Shown here: positions 17,188 to 25,287 of the stretch, piece by piece
Numbering within the stretch: the first letter of the stretch is position 1
How the letters are laid out: the number at the start of each line of letters is the position of its first letter
Assembly (NCBI GenBank): GCA_913057205.1
Contig: CAJXNO010000001.1
Span: 62,001-126,000 of the forward strand
Source: an uncultured Flavobacteriales bacterium
Lineage (GTDB): Bacteria; Bacteroidota; Bacteroidia; Flavobacteriales_G; Salibacteraceae
Direction: 5' to 3'
DNA: 64,000 nt
Made by a program: the position numbers and the translations under genes
Notes under the pieces: generated by a model
Database searches by the model: none
What the model saw: the letters and a program-made list of their open reading frames with translations, nothing else
Told to the model about the DNA's origin: nothing

Positions 17188-18162
17188 TTATTTCTCTCGC
17201 TCAATGGTAAAGCGAACCAGCTGCTTTAGGGCTTCGCGTGATTCGTTTTCCGGGAGGGTGTCTAGGCCAGCCAGTGCTTCGTCAGCGATGGCGCGCATCT
17301 TTTTGTCGGCATACTCTATTCCGCCTGATTGCAGCACGAAGTCGATGACCTTGTTGACGTCTTTCTTCGACTTCTTGTTTCGCTTCACGATGCGTAGGGC
17401 CTCTTTTCCTTGGCCGTTCGGAATGTTGTTCACCGCGTAGATGAGCGGGAGTGTGCTCTTCTTCTCTTTGATATCGATTCCCGTCGGCTTGCCGATCTTA
17501 CCACCTAGGCCGTAGTCAAAAAGGTCGTCCTTGATCTGGAAGGCGATGCCGATTTTTTCACCGATCAAGCGCATCTTTTCAATGGTTTCATCATCAGCAC
17601 CAGCAGAGGCCGCACCACAGGCACAACAGCTCGCGATGAGTGTGGCGGTCTTCTGTCGAATGATCTCGAAATAAATGTCTTCATTCAAGTTCACACCTCT
17701 GCTCTTTTCGATCTGCAGCAGCTCTCCTTCGCTCATCTGCTCTACGGCACTGCTCACGATCTCCAATTGCTTGAACTCCTTGTTTCGTATGGCGAGCAGC
17801 AATCCGCGAGATAGAAGGTAATCGCCCACGAGTACGGCGATCTTGTTCTTCCAAAGCGCATTGATGGAAAAGAATCCTCGGCGTTCAAAGGCATCGTCTA
17901 CCACGTCATCGTGCACCAAAGTGGCCGTGTGCAAAAGTTCGATCAACGCCGCGCCGCGGTGGGTGCTTTCATTGATGCCACCCATTGCTTTAGCCGTTAA
18001 GAAAACGAACATTGGACGGATCTGCTTTCCCTTGCGCTTTACGATGTAGTGGGTGATCTTATCCAACAAGGCCACATCGCTTTTCATCGACAAGCGGAAC
18101 TTGTCTTCAAAGGTTTCCATGTCCTTCGCGATCGGGGCTTTTATTTGATCGATGACCTTCAC
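17188..18162 (-). CDS. Polyprenyl diphosphate synthase (octaprenyl-type)
   Basis: A 324-residue all-helical prenyltransferase that lengthens isoprenoid diphosphates, most likely for the menaquinone side chain. The first aspartate-rich motif is LVHDDVVDDAFERRG (about residues 85-99) and the second is IAFQIKDDLFDYG (about 207-219); KRKGKQIRPMFVFLTAKAM is the substrate-binding start. Bulky residues before the first motif set chain length but cannot be judged reliably here. It follows the secreted-protein gene by 30 bases and has its own -7 element. Confidence 0.93.
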   Translation of the reverse strand: MKVIDQIKAPIAKDMETFEDKFRLSMKSDVALLDKITHYIVKRKGKQIRPMFVFLTAKAMGGINESTHRGAALIELLHTATLVHDDVVDDAFERRGFFSINALWKNKIAVLVGDYLLSRGLLLAIRNKEFKQLEIVSSAVEQMSEGELLQIEKSRGVNLNEDIYFEIIRQKTATLIASCCACGAASAGADDETIEKMRLIGEKIGIAFQIKDDLFDYGLGGKIGKPTGIDIKEKKSTLPLIYAVNNIPNGQGKEALRIVKRNKKSKKDVNKVIDFVLQSGGIEYADKKMRAIADEALAGLDTLPENESREALKQLVRFTIEREK

Positions 18163-18175
18163 GTGTTTCCCATTT

Positions 18176-18207
18176 CAGGGTTCAAACTTACACTAATTAA
18201 AACCCTG
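18176..18207 (-). promoter_or_regulatory. -7 element inside an inverted repeat, upstream of the polyprenyl synthase
   Basis: TAAGTTTG (18190-18183, minus strand) fits the Bacteroidota -7 element. It lies inside a 7-bp inverted repeat, CAGGGTT (18176-18182) and AACCCTG (18201-18207) on the plus strand. The repeat has no following T-run, so it looks more like a binding site than a terminator. The sequence is seen; the role is inference. Confidence 0.4.
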
Positions 18208-19695
18208 ACTGAGGGCGCTTAGTTTAGAAAAATCGAACTTTCCGATGCGGTATTGATCGCCATCTTTTTGAAGGTAGAATGCCATGCGGTCATTCTGTGC
18301 CATTCCAGCTTTTGGGGTAAAGGCGAAATCGGCTTGTCGGTCTGCACTCATCTTCCCGCTTTGCAGTTTCCCGCTTTCATCCACGCGCACGAAACGCATG
18401 ACCGACCTTGAGGCATTGTTCATGATGCGTTCTGCATTGGTGCCATCGTTCTTGTAATGATCGTTGTAGAAGACCCAAGCGAACCCGTCCTTCGGTAGGA
18501 TCACTTCTCCGGAGTAAGAGCCGGGTTGATCATAGTCGAGCTGTCGCTTCTTGATGGTTACCGATCGAGCGGGTTTTGCGGGGTTCTCAAAACTTATCCC
18601 ATTGAAATGATACTGGTCTGTGCATTGCACAATGCCGGTGCTCGGATCTGCCGTACAGATTTGATCATGGTAGCGCTTCTCCATTACAACGTAACTGGTT
18701 CTACCGATTCGCACCACATCGTTGATGAACAGGTCGGCCACATAGCCATCCGTTTCGTTTTCGAATTCGTTGTGTACCGCCAAGGCGGATGGACTAAAGG
18801 CTCCTCCAAAACGCGTGTTGATGTTACGGCCATTCGGTAAGGTCGACACAAAGCTGAACCCGTTCGACTTTTCATTGATCAGCGGGTCTGCACTGTAGAG
18901 TGAAACGATGTTGACGCCCGAATCTGCGGTGGTGATGAGCATCTCCTGTGTGAAGAAGTCTGAACTGCTCATATCAAATTCTACCATAACCTTTTCAAAA
19001 GGGTCGAAGGAGTAGATGAGGTGCTTTTTGCGAAAGGGGGAGTTCAGCTGAATCCCGGTCTGCGCTCCAAAGTACAAGACCCCGCGCTCGTCGATGCTTG
19101 CACCCAACAATTGAGCGTCATCGCCATCAAAATTCAACGGCAGGTGAAAATGCATGTTGGTGTCCTCACCCTGAATGTAGGCATTGACCACCGCTTTTTT
19201 ACCCGGTTTGAATGCCTCTTGCTGGCAAATCATCAGGTATGCGCCGTGGGGAGAGCGATGAAAGAACAAGGGATTCTTATTTATTACCTCGCGTTTCTTC
19301 GCGAGGTTGAAGTGTGTTTCTTGGATCCGCTGCAAGCTGTCTTTGGTTAGCTCGATCTGCAATAAGCTGAAATTCTTCAGGCTGTCTCTGCGGTGCCGAG
19401 AGAGGATGAAGAGCTCAGAACCGCGCTGCTCATAGCCGATCAAGCTACGGTCATTGTTGCCAAAAAGGAGCTCTGGCTTGTCGGAGAATTCATGGAAGAA
19501 CCTACGCAAGAGCAAGGCGTCGCCGTAGCGCGTGAGCACGGCTGGCAAGCTGTCTTCCACCAAGATTAGCTTCAATACCTCTTCCGTTCGGGGGATGTTC
19601 AGCGAGCGACTGTATTGCACAAAAGCGTCTGTTTCTCGTGTCCAGCCCGTAAGCGGGAGACAAGACAACAGCACTATGTAGCAAAAGCTACGCAT
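18193..19695 (-). CDS. Secreted protein of unknown function
   Basis: About 500 residues with an N-terminal signal peptide (MRSFCYIVLLSCLPLTGW). I do not recognise the family. The body is predicted beta-rich, with repeated segments about 40-60 residues apart (for example FVQYSRSLNIP, LLGASIDERGVLYFGAQ, YSFDPFEKVMVEF, SFVSTLPNGRNINTRFGG, EVILPKDGFAWVFYNDHYKNDG), which could be a beta-propeller. No catalytic motif is visible. The ATG at 19695 overlaps the rlmN stop by eight bases, so it is coupled to rlmN; two earlier ATGs at 19716 and 19746 lie inside rlmN. Confidence 0.7.
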   Translation of the reverse strand: MRSFCYIVLLSCLPLTGWTRETDAFVQYSRSLNIPRTEEVLKLILVEDSLPAVLTRYGDALLLRRFFHEFSDKPELLFGNNDRSLIGYEQRGSELFILSRHRRDSLKNFSLLQIELTKDSLQRIQETHFNLAKKREVINKNPLFFHRSPHGAYLMICQQEAFKPGKKAVVNAYIQGEDTNMHFHLPLNFDGDDAQLLGASIDERGVLYFGAQTGIQLNSPFRKKHLIYSFDPFEKVMVEFDMSSSDFFTQEMLITTADSGVNIVSLYSADPLINEKSNGFSFVSTLPNGRNINTRFGGAFSPSALAVHNEFENETDGYVADLFINDVVRIGRTSYVVMEKRYHDQICTADPSTGIVQCTDQYHFNGISFENPAKPARSVTIKKRQLDYDQPGSYSGEVILPKDGFAWVFYNDHYKNDGTNAERIMNNASRSVMRFVRVDESGKLQSGKMSADRQADFAFTPKAGMAQNDRMAFYLQKDGDQYRIGKFDFSKLSALSQGFN

Positions 19696-20773
19696 CCATG
19701 GAGGCAGCCACTTCATTCTTATTTGCCAATTGTCCGCAAGCCGCATCGATATCCTTTCCTCTACTCCTGCGGATATTGACTATAACGTCATTTTTCTCCA
19801 AATGTGCTGCAAAGGCATCTACTTTATCCGGGTCAGCTTGCTGAAACTCCCCATCGTCGATGGGGTTGTATTCAATTATGTTCACCCGGCCCGGCACCTT
19901 GCGATGGAACGCGATAAGCTCATCGGCATCGTTCAAGGTATCGTTGAAATCCTTGAAGATGATGTACTCGAAGGTGACTCGGTTCTTTGTGTTTTGGTGA
20001 AAGTATCCCAGAGCATCAGCAAGTTCGGCTAGGCTGTTTTGATCGTTAATCGGCATGATCTCACTGCGTTTCGCGTCGTTTGCAGCATGCAGCGAAAGCG
20101 CTAGACGGAACCGCACCTTGTCGTCAGCCAGCCGGCGGATCATCTTGGCAATGCCGGCGGTAGATACAGTGATCCGTTTGGGCGACATCCCAAGGCCGAC
20201 ATCGTTAGAAATGCGATCAATGGAGGTGAGCACATTTTTGTAGTTCAAGAGCGGCTCACCCATGCCCATGTAAACGATATTGGTCAGCGGCCTTTGGTAG
20301 TATTTCCAAGCCATGGCCTTCACCGCAACCACTTGATCAAAGATCTCGTCGGGTTCCAAGTTCCGCATCCGCTTGAGCTTTCCGGTAGCACAAAATTTAC
20401 AGCTTAACGAACAGCCCACTTGTGAACTGATGCATGCGGTCATTCGGTCCTTTGCCGGGATCAACACCCCTTCAACCACTTTTCCATCATGCAGTTGCAA
20501 GGCAAGCTTAACGGTGCCGTCTTCGCTCAACTGCTCTTCAGCAATCTCTAGCGCGTGGATCTTGAAGTGCTCTTCCAAGATGGGGCGGAGATCCTTCGGG
20601 AGGTTGGTCATTTCATCGAATGACTTCATCTGCTTTTGCCAAAGCCATTGCTCCACTTGTTCGGCCCGATAACGGGGCTGATCGTGTTCCTTGAAGAATG
20701 CGATGAGTTCCTCTGTGCTCAATGAGCGAATGTTGCGCTTTACTTCTGGCATAGCCACAAAGTTATGCTTCAT
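19688..20773 (-). CDS. rlmN: 23S rRNA (adenine-2503-C2)-methyltransferase / tRNA A37 methyltransferase
   Basis: A 361-residue radical SAM enzyme that methylates C2 of A2503 in 23S rRNA and A37 of some tRNAs. The iron-sulfur motif is GCSLSCKFCATG; VYMGMGEPLLNYKNV, ITVSTAGIAKMI and LALSLHAANDAKRSEIMPIN are further family motifs. The methyl-carrying cysteine is expected in the C-terminal RRSRGKDIDAACGQL. The start at 20773 overlaps the ispD stop (ATGA); an ATG seven codons later (MPEVKRN) is an alternative. Confidence 0.97.
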   Translation of the reverse strand: MKHNFVAMPEVKRNIRSLSTEELIAFFKEHDQPRYRAEQVEQWLWQKQMKSFDEMTNLPKDLRPILEEHFKIHALEIAEEQLSEDGTVKLALQLHDGKVVEGVLIPAKDRMTACISSQVGCSLSCKFCATGKLKRMRNLEPDEIFDQVVAVKAMAWKYYQRPLTNIVYMGMGEPLLNYKNVLTSIDRISNDVGLGMSPKRITVSTAGIAKMIRRLADDKVRFRLALSLHAANDAKRSEIMPINDQNSLAELADALGYFHQNTKNRVTFEYIIFKDFNDTLNDADELIAFHRKVPGRVNIIEYNPIDDGEFQQADPDKVDAFAAHLEKNDVIVNIRRSRGKDIDAACGQLANKNEVAASMDA

Positions 20774-21444
20774 CCGCGGGCCATACCCAAGATCGCCTCG
20801 GCTATTTTCAGATCGGCTTGAGTCGTGATCTTCAGGTTGGTTGGCTCCCCTTCAACGAGATGAACAGAATGACCGTGCGCTTCAAACACGGTGGCGTCGT
20901 CTGTGAAACTGTCTTGAGCTTCACCCTTATAGCACGGTTTCAGGGTTGCCAGCTGAAAGCATTGTGGAGTTTGTACTTCCACCACACCTTCTCTCAACAT
21001 CGCTGTGCTTCGATCGCCTTCCACTTTACGTAAGCTCTGGGTAACAGGTACAATAGGCAGTGCAGAGCCATGCTCTTTAGCAGCCTCAAAGCAGTGAACA
21101 ATCAGTTCTTCGCTCACCAACGGACGAACCCCATCATGAATGGCAACCAACCCCTCATCTTCGCAAGCGTCGAGTCCATTCTTCACAGAATCGTATCGGG
21201 TTGCTCCGCCGGTTACGACGGTATGAGGAAGGTCAAAACCCATTTGCATGCAGAGGTTCCTCCAGGTTTGCTGCTCCTGCTCGGGTAGCACAACGATCAG
21301 GGTGATATCATCCACCGCTAGCGCAAAGCGCTCCAGGGTGTGCATGAGGATGGGGGCGTCTAGCAGCAAAAGAAATTGCTTGGGAAGGTCGCTTTTCATG
21401 CGACTGCCCTTGCCTCCGGCAACAATTACGGCGTAGTGTTTCAC
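20770..21444 (-). CDS. ispD: 2-C-methyl-D-erythritol 4-phosphate cytidylyltransferase
   Basis: The third enzyme of the MEP isoprenoid pathway; it makes CDP-methylerythritol from CTP. The 224 residues begin YAVIVAGGKGSRMKSDLPKQFLLLLDAPIL, the nucleotide-binding motif, and continue with VTGGATRYDSVKNGLDA, LVAIHDGVRPLVS, VEVQTPQCFQ and FTDDATVFEAHGHSVHLVEGEPTNLKIT, all diagnostic. It is joined to rlmN by a four-base overlap and follows queA by 19 bases. Its product feeds the polyprenyl synthase and the carotenoid genes also present in this window. Confidence 0.97.
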   Translation of the reverse strand: MKHYAVIVAGGKGSRMKSDLPKQFLLLLDAPILMHTLERFALAVDDITLIVVLPEQEQQTWRNLCMQMGFDLPHTVVTGGATRYDSVKNGLDACEDEGLVAIHDGVRPLVSEELIVHCFEAAKEHGSALPIVPVTQSLRKVEGDRSTAMLREGVVEVQTPQCFQLATLKPCYKGEAQDSFTDDATVFEAHGHSVHLVEGEPTNLKITTQADLKIAEAILGMARG

Positions 21445-21463
21445 AAATGTCCGCTAAACGGGA

Positions 21464-22516
21464 TTAGGTAAGGATGAGCATCGCGTCGCCATAGCTGTAG
21501 AAGCGGTACTTCTCTTTGATGGCTTGCTGATAGGCTTCCATGATCAGGTCATAACCCCCAAAGGCAGAGATCATCATCAATAGCGTTGACTCAGGAACAT
21601 GGAAGTTCGTAATCATCGCGTTGGCTACGCTGAATTCGTAAGGAGGGAAGATGAACTTGTTGGTCCAGCCGCTGTAAGGCTTCAGCATTTTATCGGTGGA
21701 GAAACTGGTCTCCATCGCTCGCATAGAAGTGGTTCCAACGGCGCAAATCCGACGCTTGTTCTTCTTGGCGTTATTCACGATGTCGCAACAATCCTCTGGG
21801 ATCTCGATCTGCTCAGAGTCCATCTTGTGCTTGGTGAGGTCTTCTACTTCAACGGTACGGAAGGTTCCTAATCCGACATGAAGCGTAAGCTTAGCGAAAT
21901 CCACCCCTTGAAGCTCCAAGCGCTTCAATACTTCGCGGCTGAAATGGAGTCCGGCTGTAGGCGCAGCAACAGCACCTTCATTTTGTGCGTAGATGGTCTG
22001 GTAACGCTCTTCGTCTTCTGGCTCGGCTTCCCGCTCAATGTACTTTGGAAGCGGCGTGTTTCCTAAGTTCATCAGGGTTTCACGGAACTCCTCGTAGCTT
22101 CCGTCAAACAAGAACCGTAGGGTTCGTCCACGTGAAGTGGTGTTGTCAATAACCTCCGCAACCAATGAGTCATCCTCACCGAAGTAGAGTTTATTTCCGA
22201 TTCGGATCTTTCGTGCAGGGTCAACCAATACGTCCCACAAGCGGCTTTCACGGTTCAATTCACGGAGCAAGAACACTTCGATCTTCGCGCCGGTCTTTTC
22301 CTTATTACCGAAAAGGCGAGCGGGGAACACCTTGGTATCGTTCAACACCATTACGTCGCCTTCATCGAAATAGTTCACTACGTCCTTGAACACTTTGTGC
22401 TCGATCGTGCCCTCTTTGGCGTTCACCACCATCATGCGCGACTCGTCTCGATGCTCAGCAGGATATTTAGCGATAAGTTCTTTCGGAAGATCGAATTTGA
22501 ATTGAGAAAGCTTCAT
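21464..22516 (-). CDS. queA: S-adenosylmethionine:tRNA ribosyltransferase-isomerase
   Basis: Transfers the ribosyl part of SAM to preQ1 in tRNA to form epoxyqueuosine. The 350 residues start [19 protein letters not shown] and include DRDESRM-like ([10 protein letters not shown]), [54 protein letters not shown] and [19 protein letters not shown]. The track start (22561) lies on the promoter, so the ATG at 22516 is chosen. The leader contains a small CCCT-A5-AGGG hairpin. It is followed by ispD. Confidence 0.97.
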   Translation of the reverse strand: MKLSQFKFDLPKELIAKYPAEHRDESRMMVVNAKEGTIEHKVFKDVVNYFDEGDVMVLNDTKVFPARLFGNKEKTGAKIEVFLLRELNRESRLWDVLVDPARKIRIGNKLYFGEDDSLVAEVIDNTTSRGRTLRFLFDGSYEEFRETLMNLGNTPLPKYIEREAEPEDEERYQTIYAQNEGAVAAPTAGLHFSREVLKRLELQGVDFAKLTLHVGLGTFRTVEVEDLTKHKMDSEQIEIPEDCCDIVNNAKKNKRRICAVGTTSMRAMETSFSTDKMLKPYSGWTNKFIFPPYEFSVANAMITNFHVPESTLLMMISAFGGYDLIMEAYQQAIKEKYRFYSYGDAMLILT

Positions 22517-22558
22517 AAACCTTGGTGTTTGAGTATTCTTAGCCCTAAAAAAGGGTTG

Positions 22559-22566
22559 CAAAAATA
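22559..22566 (-). promoter_or_regulatory. Bacteroidota -7 element of queA
   Basis: TATTTTTG on the minus strand, 42 bases before the queA ATG at 22516 and 19 bases after the truB stop. It implies that queA-ispD-rlmN can be transcribed separately from the truB end of the run. Confidence 0.6.
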
Positions 22567-22585
22567 AAATTTCAAAGCGCTTTTG

Positions 22586-23299
22586 CTAATGCTTATTCGA
22601 GAAGCAGTTCCATGCTTCTTGAATTGCTTCACGGGCTTCGTCTATGCCGTACGCATTTTCCAACAGCATGTCGCCGATTTTTGTTCTCTTCAAACGGGTC
22701 AAGTGCGCTCCGCTTCCTACGGCTTTTCCGAAGTCATGTGCTAAGCTACGGACGTAGGTTCCCTTGCTACAATCAAGGGTAAAAGCGATCTCTGGGAAGT
22801 TGGTGCAATCGAGATCAAAGCGTTCAATACGTATCTGTGCGGATTTCATATTCACCTCCTTGCCTTTACGCGCAAGCTCATAAGCCTTTTTCCCGTCGAT
22901 CTTCTTAGCCGAGAAGGCAGGAGGAACTTGTTCGATCGTTCCTACGAACTGCCTCGCCACAGATTGCAGTTCTTCTGGGTCATTTGCAGGGAGATCATAT
23001 GCAGCATCGACCTCCGTTTCGAGGTCATAGGATGGGGTAGTAGCTCCCAGTTTGAAGGTTCCGGTGTACTGCTTGTCTAAGCCCATGTATGATTCGATGG
23101 ACTTGGTGTGTTTGCCTACACAGATGATCATCAAGCCAGAAGCGAGTGGGTCTAGCGTTCCTGCGTGTCCAACCTTGATCTTCTTGCGCCCTGTGATGTG
23201 CTTAGCTGCATAGCGCAACTTGTTGACCACATCAAAGGAGGTCCACTCCAAGGGTTTGTTGACCAATAAGGTAAATCCGAAGGCTTCTTGATTCTCCAT
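22586..23299 (-). CDS. truB: tRNA pseudouridine-55 synthase
   Basis: Isomerises U55 in the T-loop of tRNA. The catalytic Asp is in KVGHAGTLDPLASGLMIICVG (about residues 42-62). LLVNKPLEWTSFDVVNKLR at the start, PPAFSAKKIDGKKAYELARKG and CSKGTYVRSLAHDFGKAVGSGAHL are family motifs. 237 residues is normal for the short bacterial form without the PUA domain. It lies six bases after uppP. Confidence 0.97.
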   Translation of the reverse strand: MENQEAFGFTLLVNKPLEWTSFDVVNKLRYAAKHITGRKKIKVGHAGTLDPLASGLMIICVGKHTKSIESYMGLDKQYTGTFKLGATTPSYDLETEVDAAYDLPANDPEELQSVARQFVGTIEQVPPAFSAKKIDGKKAYELARKGKEVNMKSAQIRIERFDLDCTNFPEIAFTLDCSKGTYVRSLAHDFGKAVGSGAHLTRLKRTKIGDMLLENAYGIDEAREAIQEAWNCFSNKH

Positions 23300-23305
23300 G
23301 TACGC

Positions 23306-24091
23306 TTATCCCAGCAAAATGGCAGCAATGCCCACCACAAAACAGTAGTAGCTGAAGTACTTGAGTTGACTCTTTTTGACCAGTGCAATCATCCATCTAC
23401 AGGCGATTAGTCCCGCAACAAAGGCCGCGATTGCACCGACGGCAAGCGGGAGCACATCCATGCCGGCCATTGCAGATCCGCCGTCTAACAGGTCTTTAGC
23501 CATCTTGCCGAAGATCAGGGGAACCACCATCAAAAAAGAGAAGCGTGCAGCTCGTTCTCGATCGATACCGAGCAGAACGGATGTAGAGATCGTAGCTCCG
23601 CTTCTGCTGATTCCCGGAAGGATGGCGATGGCCTGTGCCACCCCGATGATCACGGCATTTCCAAAACTCACCGAACGTTCGGTTTTCTTTGCACGATCTG
23701 CAAGGAAGAGCAACATCCCCGTAGCGATCAGCATGATACCAACGAGTACCACCTGGTGAGAAAACAGCGCTTCAATCTGGTCGTTGAAGGCCACGCCGAT
23801 GATGGCCGCTGGAAGCATACTGAGGATGATCTTGACCGAGAATTTGGCTTCATCGTTCCATTTGAATTGAAACAAGCCTTTGAAGATCTCGATGACCTCT
23901 CTACGGAAGACAACCAAGGTACTCAGGGCGGTAGCGAAATGCAGCACCACGGTCATCATCAGACTTTCTTCGGGAAGGCTGTTATCACCCAAAAGGGATT
24001 TCGCCAGTTCTAAGTGGCCACTGCTGCTTACGGGCAGGAATTCGGTCAGGCCTTGGATGACGCCAAGGATGATCGCCTCAAAGATGCTCAA
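23306..24091 (-). CDS. uppP: Undecaprenyl-diphosphate phosphatase
   Basis: A 261-residue inner-membrane phosphatase that recycles undecaprenyl diphosphate for peptidoglycan and polysaccharide synthesis and gives resistance to bacitracin. The two family motifs are present: GLTEFLPVSSSGHLELAKSL at the N-terminus and ILPGISRSGATISTSVLLG in the middle. About eight hydrophobic segments are visible. It is in one run with ftsX, DUF3098 and truB with gaps of six bases or less. Confidence 0.97.
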   Translation of the reverse strand: MSIFEAIILGVIQGLTEFLPVSSSGHLELAKSLLGDNSLPEESLMMTVVLHFATALSTLVVFRREVIEIFKGLFQFKWNDEAKFSVKIILSMLPAAIIGVAFNDQIEALFSHQVVLVGIMLIATGMLLFLADRAKKTERSVSFGNAVIIGVAQAIAILPGISRSGATISTSVLLGIDRERAARFSFLMVVPLIFGKMAKDLLDGGSAMAGMDVLPLAVGAIAAFVAGLIACRWMIALVKKSQLKYFSYYCFVVGIAAILLG

Positions 24092-24094
24092 GGT

Positions 24095-24331
24095 CTATTT
24101 CTTTATGATGCCCCACATCACGATGCCGTACCCAGCCAAAATGGCGATCGGCGCGATGTACATGCGACGAAAACTAAAGATATCAGGGCTATAGGAGGTA
24201 ACGTTGTCGGCTCCACCGCCGCTCATGAGAAAGAATCCGATGACCACCACGACTACGCCAATGCCGATCAACATGAAATTCTTTTTACCCAGGTGGAATT
24301 CTTGCAAGTTGTTGTTTTCGCTCATCTTCAA
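24095..24331 (-). CDS. DUF3098 membrane protein
   Basis: A 78-residue protein with two membrane segments (FMLIGIGVVVVVIGFFLM and MYIAPIAILAGYGIVMWGII) and the FSFRRMYIAP motif of DUF3098, a Bacteroidota family nearly always encoded next to ftsX. Function is unknown; context suggests the cell-division membrane machinery. Its ATG overlaps the ftsX stop, and it ends three bases before uppP. Confidence 0.9.
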   Translation of the reverse strand: MKMSENNNLQEFHLGKKNFMLIGIGVVVVVIGFFLMSGGGADNVTSYSPDIFSFRRMYIAPIAILAGYGIVMWGIIKK

Positions 24332-25206
24332 TACAATTTATCACTACGTGTACGAATGAATTTCCGCACGGCTAAACTGGTAGAGATCCACGAAATTACA
24401 ATTCCCAATGCCAATACGATCACAAATAGATACGCCAAGATCTCGATGTCTTGGATCTGGAAGAGATCAGGAAGGTAGCGTTGCGAGTAGTACATCACGC
24501 CCATGATCAATAAGATCGCGATCAGCGCGCTGTAGATCCCGTGTACGATGCCTTTTTGAACAAAGGGTCTGCGAATGAAGGTTTGTGTGGCTCCTACCAA
24601 TTGCATGCTTTTAATGAGAAAACGCTTGCTGTAGATAGAGAGGCGTATACTGTTGTTAATTAATGCAATGGCAACTATTAATAAAAGCAAAGAAAAACCG
24701 AGCATGAGCGCACCAACGCGCTGGATGTTGTCTTGAACCATCTGCACCAGCGATTCTTCATAGTTGATCTCCTTGATCTTTGAACTCTTCGATAACTGAG
24801 CCTTGATCTGTGCCAAGCTGTCTGCGTGGGCATAGTCTGCGTTCACTTTTACCTCTATGCTCGCAAGCAGGGGGTTGTAGTCAAGGTATTGCATGAAGTC
24901 CTCGCCGAGGTCTTTCTTCAATACCTCCACCGCTTGGTCTTTTGAGATGTAGGTGGTTTGGGCAGTGTAGTCTGAAATGTCGATGGCTTTTTGGAGGCGT
25001 TGAATGTCTACCTCTTTGATGTCATCGTGCAAGTAGATCGTGAACCCTATGTTCTCTTTTACTTGTGTGCTCAGTTTCTGCGCATAAAGCATCACCAAGC
25101 CCAAAAGGCCCAAGGTGAACAATACCAATGAAACACTCAGGATCACGGAGAGGTAAGAACCGCGTAACCGTCGACGTTGAAATTTTTCTTCCGCTTTTTC
25201 CGCCAT
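24328..25206 (-). CDS. ftsX: Cell division protein FtsX
   Basis: A 292-residue permease-like protein that works with the ATPase FtsE to control peptidoglycan hydrolases at the septum. One N-terminal membrane helix (SVILSVSLVLFTLGLLGLVML) is followed by the extracytoplasmic FtsX domain (about residues 50-165, with TTYISKDQAVEVLKKDLGEDFMQYL) and three C-terminal helices. The cytoplasmic FYSKRFLIKSMQLVGATQTFIRRPF (split here) is the coupling region. ftsE is not adjacent. A -7-like TAGTTTCG lies immediately upstream (25219-25212). Confidence 0.93.
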   Translation of the reverse strand: MAEKAEEKFQRRRLRGSYLSVILSVSLVLFTLGLLGLVMLYAQKLSTQVKENIGFTIYLHDDIKEVDIQRLQKAIDISDYTAQTTYISKDQAVEVLKKDLGEDFMQYLDYNPLLASIEVKVNADYAHADSLAQIKAQLSKSSKIKEINYEESLVQMVQDNIQRVGALMLGFSLLLLIVAIALINNSIRLSIYSKRFLIKSMQLVGATQTFIRRPFVQKGIVHGIYSALIAILLIMGVMYYSQRYLPDLFQIQDIEILAYLFVIVLALGIVISWISTSLAVRKFIRTRSDKLY

Positions 25207-25287
25207 ATAAGCGAAACTAGAGATTTGCTATGCCCACAGAAAAGATGCGATTGAAAATAATGAACAATCGAACGTCGGTATTGCGGA

